From: Ignavibacteria bacterium
GTDB lineage: Bacteria > Bacteroidota > Ignavibacteria > Tepidaquicellales > Tepidaquicellaceae
Direction of reading: 5' to 3'
Length of the DNA: 5,513 bases
Assembly: GCA_018058125.1 (NCBI GenBank)
Contig: JAGPCH010000130.1
Coordinates: forward strand, 1-5,513
The position numbers and the translations under genes are program-made. Positions 1 to 5,513 of the stretch are shown piece by piece (position 1 is the stretch's first letter; every line of letters begins with the position of its first letter). Below the pieces are notes generated by a model. It worked only from the letters and a program-made list of their open reading frames with translations. It made no database searches and was not told the origin of the DNA.

Positions 1-687
1 GTCGAATACAACTCTGATAAGATCATAGCAGTAAGTAACAGTGTCAGGAAAATGCTTACTGATAAATTTAAGATAAAGGAAGGCAGGATAGTTCTGATCC
101 CGAATTTTACAGATACTGAAGAGTTAGGACTTGCTGACAGCAGAACTTCCAGTAAAAAAAATCATTTCAGCATTTTATCCGCCGGAAGATTTCATAAGGA
201 TAAAGATCAATCTACGCTTATAAAAGCCATGTCTCATTTTCACAGAAAAGAGATAAGCATTAAATTGACGCTTATAGGCGACGGTGAGGAGAAAGAAAAA
301 TTAGAAAATCTGATCAGAGAATATAATATCAATGCTGAGATAATTTCTCCGGTAAAAGATCTTTACAATTATATTAACGCAGCGGATATTTGTGTTTTGT
401 CATCAGTGAGAGATCCTTTGCCGGGATTCATGCTGGAGAGCGGATTATTCGGCAAACCATTCATTGGTTCGGATGCAGACGGGATAGCTGACACCATTTC
501 AGACGGAGTAAACGGTTTGCTCTTTAAAAAACGTAATTCTGAAGAACTAGCGGAAAAGATCAGATTGTTTATTGATAACAAAAATCTGGCAGCGAAATGC
601 TCGGAGAATTTAAACAAACTTGTCCTGTCAAAATTTACTGAAAAAAGTGTCATTCCTGAGATAGAATCACTTTATAAAAGCCTTTGA
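1..687 (+). CDS. GT4-family (group 1) glycosyltransferase, C-terminal part, 5'-truncated by window edge
   Basis: The frame is open from base 1 and ends at TGA 685-687, giving 228 visible residues. The ATG at 52 is internal: in-frame residues before it (DKIIAVSNSVRK) match the usual end of the GT4 N-terminal Rossmann domain, so the real start lies before the window. The visible part is the nucleotide-sugar-binding C-terminal domain of a GT-B retaining glycosyltransferase. It shows the strand 'IPNF', the 'SAGRFHKDKD' motif (G62-R63, K68), 'LIGDGEEKEKL' near residues 91-101, 'AADICVLSS', and the donor-site loop RDPLPGFMLESG, followed by GKPFIGSDADGIADTI and DGVNGLLF. The EX7E motif appears as D138-x7-E146, the 'DPxP' variant seen in a GT4 subset. 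The expected role is adding a sugar from a nucleotide donor to a lipid-linked glycan at the cytoplasmic membrane face; donor and acceptor cannot be read from sequence. A WecG/TagA-type gene 34 bases downstream supports a surface-polysaccharide cluster. Confidence 0.93.
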   Translation, partial: VEYNSDKIIAVSNSVRKMLTDKFKIKEGRIVLIPNFTDTEELGLADSRTSSKKNHFSILSAGRFHKDKDQSTLIKAMSHFHRKEISIKLTLIGDGEEKEKLENLIREYNINAEIISPVKDLYNYINAADICVLSSVRDPLPGFMLESGLFGKPFIGSDADGIADTISDGVNGLLFKKRNSEELAEKIRLFIDNKNLAAKCSENLNKLVLSKFTEKSVIPEIESLYKSL

Positions 688-721
688 TAATGAAAATACC
701 ATATTTAAAATAAATTAAGAA
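685..721 (+). other. Glycosyltransferase gene junction with triple in-frame stop and a 7-codon mini-ORF
   Basis: The first gene ends in three consecutive in-frame stops, TGA-TAA-TGA, at 685-693. An ATG at 690 overlaps this run and opens a seven-codon frame (MKIPYLK) that stops with TAA at 711-713, eight bases before the TTG start at 722. No promoter or hairpin is apparent, so the two glycosyltransferase genes are probably co-transcribed. The sequence before the TTG (TTAAGAA) is at best a weak ribosome-binding site. Whether the mini-ORF is translated, for example to pass ribosomes on to the weak TTG start, is speculation. Confidence 0.5.
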
Positions 722-1456
722 TTGACCGGAAAGAAAATCAATATATTCGGAACTGACATAGACAATTTATCCGATTCTGCTTTTTTAGAATTTATAAAGG
801 AAGTAATTGTCAATAATAAAAAGGTTGTGATCGGCTATGCTAATGCGGATACATTGAATAAATTATATACAGATAAAGAGTTAAGGCAGATATACAGTAC
901 TTTTGAACTTATACATCCGGACGGAGTCGGAGTATATGCGGCATCGCGAATTTTATTCGGCAATGACGGGTTAGAGAGCAGACTTACAGGTTCCGATTTT
1001 TATCCCATATTAGCAGACGAATCAATCAAACAAAACTGGAAATATTTTTTCTTCGGGCATAGTGACAAGATCCTGTCCGGGATCAGAGAGAAGTATCCAT
1101 TATTGAACATTGCCGGAATGAATGAAGGATACAGTTTCAGTGATGAGGAAGTAATAAGAAAGATAAATGCTGCCGATCCTGATATTCTGATCATAGGATT
1201 AAGCTGTCCCAAACAGGAAAGGTGGATCTGTGCTAACAGAGATAAGATCAATTTCAAAGTTGCATTGAATGTCGGCGACGGGATAAAGGTTTTTGCAGGA
1301 TACAAAGTAAGAGGTCCTGAAATTTTCAGAAAAGCCGGAATGGAATGGCTTTTCAGACTATTCAGCGATCCTGTTTCAAATTTCAACAAATATGTAACCG
1401 GAATTCCCCTTTTCATATACAGGATCTTTAAGGAAAAATTAAAAAAATTAAAGTGA
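722..1456 (+). CDS. WecG/TagA/CpsF-family (GT26) glycosyltransferase
   Basis: This is a complete 244-residue protein, the normal size for the family. TTG at 722 is chosen as the start because an in-frame TAA lies at 716-718, no ATG occurs before M133, and the product then begins KKINIFGTDIDNL, as family members do. Family hallmarks in order are NADTLN (T44), HPDGVGV (D67, aligned with the proposed catalytic Asp of TagA), RLTGSDF (R87), YFFFGHSD (108-115), GMNEGYS, the PDILIIGLSCPKQERW motif (Q165, E166, W168), NVGDGIKVFAG (183-193), and the RGPEIFRKAGMEWLFRL block. Residues 218-244 form a basic, amphipathic tail (IPLFIYRIFKEKLKKLK), like the membrane-associating C-terminal appendage of TagA. 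Characterised relatives transfer ManNAc or ManNAcA from UDP to polyprenyl-PP-GlcNAc, the second sugar of a lipid-linked glycan, at the inner membrane. The exact sugar here is unknown. The pairing with the upstream GT4 gene suggests exopolysaccharide or O-antigen synthesis. Confidence 0.95.
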   Translation: MTGKKINIFGTDIDNLSDSAFLEFIKEVIVNNKKVVIGYANADTLNKLYTDKELRQIYSTFELIHPDGVGVYAASRILFGNDGLESRLTGSDFYPILADESIKQNWKYFFFGHSDKILSGIREKYPLLNIAGMNEGYSFSDEEVIRKINAADPDILIIGLSCPKQERWICANRDKINFKVALNVGDGIKVFAGYKVRGPEIFRKAGMEWLFRLFSDPVSNFNKYVTGIPLFIYRIFKEKLKKLK

Positions 1457-1564
1457 AATTTTTACTTAAAAGTGGTATATTGCCTGTTATTAAACCAATA
1501 TTAACTTAAAAAAGGCGGATGAATTAAGGTTACGATATTTTATCATTAATATCTAATTTCATTT
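1457..1564 (+). promoter_or_regulatory. AT-rich intergenic leader of the C25 peptidase gene; probable promoter region, no clear elements
   Basis: These 108 bases are strongly AT-rich and are the only gap large enough to hold a promoter in this window. The change from polysaccharide to export genes makes a promoter here plausible. A TTGCCT at 1480-1485 resembles a -35 hexamer, but no good -10 lies at 16-18 bases. The Bacteroidota-type TAnnTTTG box is not found exactly. An imperfect all-AT dyad around 1451-1467 overlaps the upstream stop codon but lacks a GC stem and U-tract, so I do not call a terminator. The 25 bases before the ATG at 1565 are A/T-rich with no Shine-Dalgarno, as is usual in Bacteroidota. 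Confidence 0.35.
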
Positions 1565-1624
1565 ATGCGAAAACTAACTTTAGCACTTTTTGTTTGTTTA
1601 TTATTAACAAACATTTCTTTCTCA
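1565..1624 (+). other. Sec signal peptide of the C25 protein
   Basis: Residues 1-20 show a short basic start (MRK), a hydrophobic core (LTLALFVCLLL) and a polar end (TNISFS). The likely signal peptidase I cleavage follows S20, giving a mature protein that begins QSNNYNW. Cys11 sits inside the core without a small residue before it, so this is not a lipoprotein signal. The product is expected to cross the inner membrane. Confidence 0.85.
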
Positions 1625-4600
1625 CAGAGCAACAACTATAACTGGATTACTCCTAACAAGACATACCTTAAACTTTTCATTAATGATGACGGAATGTACA
1701 GGATCAACAAAGTTGATTTTGAAAATGCAGGTATAAGCACAGGAGGATTGGATCCGCGTACTGTAAAGGTTTTATACAAAGGATCTCAGCTTCCTATCTT
1801 TTTTCAGGGAGAAGATGACGGTACTTTTGACAATAGTGACTATTTTGATTTTTACGGGAAAAGAAATTACGGCGGTCCGACACCTCACAGAGACGGATTT
1901 TCAAATGCAGTTGTGTACACGGTAAATGAATATTATAATTTATATTCTGATACAAGTTCTTACTGGGTAGAATGGGGCGGCGATAACGGACTTCGGATGG
2001 AAAAATCAGTTTTTGTATCGCCAAACAATTTTCCGGATAACTATTTTTACAAGCACGTTCATTTTGAAAAAGATGTTTTTTATAATCTCGGAGAGACAAC
2101 AAATCCGAATTCAGATTACAGATATTTCAGTAATGAAATTGTAGTAGGTGAAGGCTGGTTCTGGAGATTTTTAACTACCAGCGAATCATTTGAAGATACT
2201 ACTTATATCAATGATCTGTCTGCTTCCGGAGAATTATGCAGCCTGAAAGTTTTCATCAAGCCTGTTTCATTTACAAATGTAATACCAGAGCCCGAGCACA
2301 GAATTGAAGTTAAGATAAATGATGTGGTTATAGATACGCTTTACAGAAATAATCTCGATAGAATAGATACAACCATTACATTTGCTTCTTCTTTTCTGAC
2401 TAATAATATTTCGAACAAAGTAACTTTTCATTATATACCATTAGGAAATGAGTATTTCTTTCCGGGAATTTTCATAGATTTTTTTGATCTGTATTATCCA
2501 AGAGATTTTGCCATTAGAAATAATTCCTTACTGATCACTTCAAAAGGTTCAGATACAGCTTCTGTTAAATATACCGCTACAGGACATAATGCGGGAAATC
2601 AGACAAACATATACGATATAATAAATAACATCAGAATTGAGAATTCAACTTCATCTTCCGGAAATCTTACATTCACAGGAAAAGGAAATTCCACATTCAG
2701 GATCATTAATGATAACATCACAAAAAAACCTGCTCGTATTATTCAAAGAAGCGTAAGAGATCTTGTAAATACAAATAATGAAGCTGATTATTTAATTGTT
2801 TATAATAAGATTTTCGAATCACAGGCAGAACAGTTAAAAAATCACAGGGTAAGTTTTGATAATTTCAGAGTGTACAATGCCGAGATGCAGGATATCTATG
2901 ATGTCTTCAATTACGGTATGGAAGATCCAGTTGCATTGAGATATTTCGTAAAGTATGTTCATGAAAACTGGAAAACGCCACAGTTAAAATATGTTTGTTT
3001 ATTCGGCAGAGCGTCTCTTGATCCGAAGAAATCTAATCCGGGAAACTCATATACAAACAATTATGTCCCGACTTACGGTAATCCGCCGTCAGACGGCTAC
3101 TTTGTTAATTTTAATATAGGCACCTATACATATTACCATCAGATCTCAATCGGAAGAGTGCCTGTTTATACAGTGACCGAGGCTCAGGATGCAGTTAATA
3201 AAATAGTAACTTACGATCAGCAGCCGCCGGATGTCTGGTGGAAAAAGTATATTGCTATCACGGGCGGAGGAACTAGAGCTGAGCAGTTATCTTTTCAGAA
3301 CAAGTCAAATAATCTGATAAACCAGTATATAACAAATCCAAAACCTTCGATGAATGTCTCAAAAATTTATCGAAATGATTCGACCGGATATATCACATAC
3401 AATTATAAGGACTCAATAAAACGTGAGATAGACAAAGGAGCTTTGATAATTAATTTCATCGGGCATGCTGCAGCTCAGGACTGGGAGATCGGACTTGAAA
3501 ATCCTAACACGCTTGAAAACGGAAATAAACAGCCGCTTGTATTAAGTTTTACCTGTTATACCGGTAAAAATGCCGAACCGAATCTCAGAAGCTTTGGAGA
3601 AGAATTTTTTCTTTTACCGAATAAATGCGCAATAGGATTTGTCGGAACTACCGGGTGGAGTTTCTCGGGTGTTGGTGATAATTATAATGAACAGATATTA
3701 AGGAATTTCTCCGTTGACAGCATCAGAAGAATTGGAGATCTGGTGACTTATGCTTCTAAAAGACTCAGTGCGGATTCAAATAGTTTTGCGCCGAGGAATA
3801 CCATCAACTGCTATACTCTTTTAGGCGATCCGGCTACTTCCCTTTTGATGCCGCCTAAGCCTGAATTTGACATAAAACAAAATGACTTTGCTCTTTCAAA
3901 TTCTTTCCCTTCTCTGGGTGAAGAAATAAAATTATCCGTGTATCCTAAAAACTTAGGAACTTATGTAGATACGGTCAGCATCCGGTTCCAGCTAAGAAAG
4001 AACGGTATTCAGACTGACAGAAAAGATACATTGATCAGAACTTTCTCATTTCAGGATACGATCAGTCACTTTTTCGCAATTGATTCTTCAGGAAATTATT
4101 CAATGTCTGTGATTATTGATCCGTACAGATCCTATCCTCAGAAATTTTACAATAATGATTCTATAGCAATACCGATAACATTAAGAAATTTATCTTACGT
4201 GCCTGTAAAGCCTCTGGACAATGCCGTTCTGAGCTCGGGTACATTTACTTTTACCGGTTTAAATCCAACTATCAGTGAAACCACAGGAAACGAAAAGATC
4301 ATTCTTCAGATAGATACTAACCGTAACTTTAATTCACCGGCGCTTCAGACTTTTGCTAGTAATTCCATTGTCGGCATTACAACAAGCTTTAATGTTACGC
4401 TTCCTGTTCAAATATCTAACACGCTTTATTTTACAAGGACAAATGCTGTAATAAATCTTGACAGCTCCGGCTGGTCAGAGACCAGAAGCCTGATCTATGA
4501 CCCTTCTATCTCTGACAATAAAGATCAGTTGACGGATTCCACTTATACAGTCATGACAATGAAACCTGAGCAATACAACGGATCTAACCTGTCAAATGTA

Positions 4601-5513
4601 AATTACACAAATGATACAGGATTTACATTGAATCACTACATCGGTGATCTGTATGTGAAGTCATTCGGAAGTAATGCCAATGAAGCATCGTATTTCATAA
4701 TTAATCAACTGAGCTATTACAGTGACGGCGGAGGTAACACGGGATATAATTTTGCCAAGGTCAGAAAATATAACGGACAGATTAAAGACATCAAAAATTT
4801 CAGGATGAATTCACCTTCTTCATCTGATTCATTACTCACATTCTTAAATACGTATGACAGCAGTGAATATATAATGGCATATTATTGTTCCTACGTACCG
4901 GGAATGGACAGCATCAGACAGGATGCAAAAAATAAGTTAAAAGAATTTGGAAGTATATTTGCTGATTCTCTTACAATTGAGTTTGGTGAAGATAATTTTA
5001 ATACCTGGGCGTTTATAGGTTCGCTTGGAGCTGCACCGGAACAGAATTGTGAAAAATATAACAGATACAGAAATACAGGAACTCAGATGCCATTGGATTG
5101 CCAGATTGAACCATCTTTCCAGAATGCATCAGGAAGTGTCGCTGCAGAGTTTGGTCCATCAGACAACTGGAAAAGCTTTTCCTGGAACAGGATCATTTTT
5201 CCGGAAAGCAATATTAAAGTAAATGTATATGGCGTGGATTCTGAAAATAATTCTAATCTGATCTATGAGGGTCTTACAAGTAATTCATTAGTAAACATAG
5301 ATACACTGAATTCGAGTATTTATCCTAAGATCAGACTTGAAGCTGTTGCAGAAATAGATTCCTCACTTGGCACTCAATCACCTGTATTCCAGACTTTCAC
5401 TGTTAATTATGTACCCCCTGCAGAGTTACTTCCGGATGTAAATTCTTTTACCGGAACTGATACGACTGTACTCGAGGGCGACAGCGTAAGTTTCTCGGTG
5501 AATTATTACAATG
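1565..5513 (+). CDS. porU2: PorU2-like C25 (gingipain-family) cysteine peptidase, exported, 3'-truncated by window edge
   Basis: The frame is open for 1316 codons from ATG 1565 to the last base, with no stop; the C-terminus is outside. The start is fixed by an in-frame TAA at 1547-1549 and a typical signal peptide (residues 1-20). The N-terminal beta-rich region (about 25-390) has PorU-type signatures: GMYRI (43-47), GTFDNSDYFDFYGKRN (86-101) and IDFFDLYYPRDF (304-315). The C25 domain spans about 408-763, with DIYDVFNYG, the IGRVPV strand (529-534), catalytic His634 in NFIGHAAAQDW, catalytic Cys664 in LSFTCYTG, and the closing LLGDPATSLLMP. A CARDB-like Ig region follows (768-872), then a beta region with QIDTNRNFNSP (915-925), an ILEI-like domain (about 1043-1160), and a GSVAAEFGPSDNWKSFSW stretch (1190-1207). 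Relatives are annotated as putative T9SS sortases; PorU removes the C-terminal signal of T9SS cargo and attaches it to lipopolysaccharide at the cell surface. This product could be a sortase or simply a T9SS-secreted protease. The domain architecture is clear; the exact role is inferred. Confidence 0.88.
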   Translation, partial: MRKLTLALFVCLLLTNISFSQSNNYNWITPNKTYLKLFINDDGMYRINKVDFENAGISTGGLDPRTVKVLYKGSQLPIFFQGEDDGTFDNSDYFDFYGKRNYGGPTPHRDGFSNAVVYTVNEYYNLYSDTSSYWVEWGGDNGLRMEKSVFVSPNNFPDNYFYKHVHFEKDVFYNLGETTNPNSDYRYFSNEIVVGEGWFWRFLTTSESFEDTTYINDLSASGELCSLKVFIKPVSFTNVIPEPEHRIEVKINDVVIDTLYRNNLDRIDTTITFASSFLTNNISNKVTFHYIPLGNEYFFPGIFIDFFDLYYPRDFAIRNNSLLITSKGSDTASVKYTATGHNAGNQTNIYDIINNIRIENSTSSSGNLTFTGKGNSTFRIINDNITKKPARIIQRSVRDLVNTNNEADYLIVYNKIFESQAEQLKNHRVSFDNFRVYNAEMQDIYDVFNYGMEDPVALRYFVKYVHENWKTPQLKYVCLFGRASLDPKKSNPGNSYTNNYVPTYGNPPSDGYFVNFNIGTYTYYHQISIGRVPVYTVTEAQDAVNKIVTYDQQPPDVWWKKYIAITGGGTRAEQLSFQNKSNNLINQYITNPKPSMNVSKIYRNDSTGYITYNYKDSIKREIDKGALIINFIGHAAAQDWEIGLENPNTLENGNKQPLVLSFTCYTGKNAEPNLRSFGEEFFLLPNKCAIGFVGTTGWSFSGVGDNYNEQILRNFSVDSIRRIGDLVTYASKRLSADSNSFAPRNTINCYTLLGDPATSLLMPPKPEFDIKQNDFALSNSFPSLGEEIKLSVYPKNLGTYVDTVSIRFQLRKNGIQTDRKDTLIRTFSFQDTISHFFAIDSSGNYSMSVIIDPYRSYPQKFYNNDSIAIPITLRNLSYVPVKPLDNAVLSSGTFTFTGLNPTISETTGNEKIILQIDTNRNFNSPALQTFASNSIVGITTSFNVTLPVQISNTLYFTRTNAVINLDSSGWSETRSLIYDPSISDNKDQLTDSTYTVMTMKPEQYNGSNLSNVNYTNDTGFTLNHYIGDLYVKSFGSNANEASYFIINQLSYYSDGGGNTGYNFAKVRKYNGQIKDIKNFRMNSPSSSDSLLTFLNTYDSSEYIMAYYCSYVPGMDSIRQDAKNKLKEFGSIFADSLTIEFGEDNFNTWAFIGSLGAAPEQNCEKYNRYRNTGTQMPLDCQIEPSFQNASGSVAAEFGPSDNWKSFSWNRIIFPESNIKVNVYGVDSENNSNLIYEGLTSNSLVNIDTLNSSIYPKIRLEAVAEIDSSLGTQSPVFQTFTVNYVPPAELLPDVNSFTGTDTTVLEGDSVSFSVNYYN
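2786..3853 (+). other. Peptidase C25 catalytic domain
   Basis: The domain covers residues 408-763. It opens with ADYLIVYNK, the first Rossmann-like strand, and closes with CYTLLGDPATSLLMP, the usual C25 end. The catalytic His (codon 3464-3466) and Cys (codon 3554-3556) are 30 residues apart, close to the spacing known in gingipains. Three positions differ from the common pattern: His is followed by Ala rather than Gly, the usual 'LLGD' strand end reads LFGRASLD (Arg482), and the acidic residue before IGR reads Gln526. The Cys-side block (RSFGEEFFLLPNKCAIGFVG) is well conserved, so an active or recently active fold is likely. Confidence 0.85.
4691..5044 (+). other. ILEI/PANDER-like domain within the C25 protein
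   Basis: Residues about 1043-1160 follow the pattern of the ILEI-like fold: a G-x-N strand (TGYNFAKVRKYNGQIKDIKNF), then SDSLLTFLNTYDSSEYIMAYY, then DAKNKLKEFGS, and finally WAFIGSLGAAPEQ. In family terms these match 'GINVVV-D-x-G', the 'FL..ip.g..V' helix-strand, the 'L..lGS' helix and the 'yalIG.kGa.p' strand. Such domains are carbohydrate- or ligand-binding modules in other extracellular proteins. The assignment is from pattern recall and has not been checked with a profile. Confidence 0.6.

Noticed and set aside
369..653. 94-codon open frame on the minus strand
   Set aside because: It lies wholly inside the GT4 gene, whose frame has clear family motifs; the minus-strand product shows no recognisable domain.
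1000..1416. 138-codon open frame on the minus strand
   Set aside because: It is a shadow of the WecG/TagA-type gene, whose family motifs are unambiguous on the + strand.
1451..1467. Imperfect dyad AAGTG...TACTT as a possible terminator
   Set aside because: The stem is almost all A-T with a G-T pair and a minimal loop, overlaps the stop codon, and has no U-tract after it.
1519..1527. ATG-AAT-TAA mini-ORF preceded by AAAAAAGGCGG in the C25 gene leader
   Set aside because: The purine-rich stretch abuts the ATG, leaving no normal spacing, and a two-codon frame is easily due to chance.
1589..1597. Cys11 as a lipoprotein lipobox
   Set aside because: The residues before it (LFV) lack the small residue required before the Cys, and it sits in mid-core of an ordinary signal peptide.
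1794..2102. 102-codon open frame on the minus strand
   Set aside because: It falls within the continuous C25 protein frame, and its product has no domain or secretion features.
5025..5222. 65-codon open frame on the + strand
   Set aside because: It is an alternative frame inside the C25 gene, which stays open through this stretch with family-like sequence.

Overview
The window looks like chromosomal DNA from a member of the Bacteroidota/Chlorobiota/Ignavibacteriota (FCB) group, quite possibly an Ignavibacteria-like lineage. It is AT-rich, AGA is the common Arg codon, and neither gene start visible in the window has a clear Shine-Dalgarno sequence. It also encodes a large exported gingipain-like (peptidase family C25) protein of the PorU2 type, a family associated with the type IX secretion system (T9SS). 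The taxonomic call is an inference from these traits; there is no rRNA or other marker gene here.

All real genes lie on the + strand, and coding density is high. Positions 1-687 hold the 3' part of a GT4 (group 1) glycosyltransferase whose N-terminal half lies before the window. After a 34-base junction, 722-1456 encodes a complete 244-residue WecG/TagA/CpsF-family glycosyltransferase that starts at TTG. Together these look like the end of a surface-polysaccharide gene cluster. A 108-base AT-rich gap (1457-1564) follows, and then a very long open frame runs from 1565 to the right edge without a stop (1316 codons in the window). It encodes a signal peptide, an N-terminal beta-rich region, a C25 cysteine-peptidase domain with recognisable His and Cys, a CARDB-like Ig region, and a segment resembling the ILEI/PANDER-like fold. 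Its C-terminus, where a T9SS sorting domain might be, is outside the window.

Functionally, the two glycosyltransferases would act on the cytoplasmic side of the inner membrane, building a lipid-linked glycan. The C25 protein would be exported across the inner membrane and act in the periplasm or at the cell surface. In Porphyromonas the related PorU sortase attaches T9SS cargo to an anionic lipopolysaccharide. Polysaccharide genes beside a PorU2-like gene are therefore suggestive, but the neighbourhood alone does not prove a link. I see no RNA genes, mobile elements, CRISPR arrays or convincing terminators, and no gap between genes exceeds about 110 bases.
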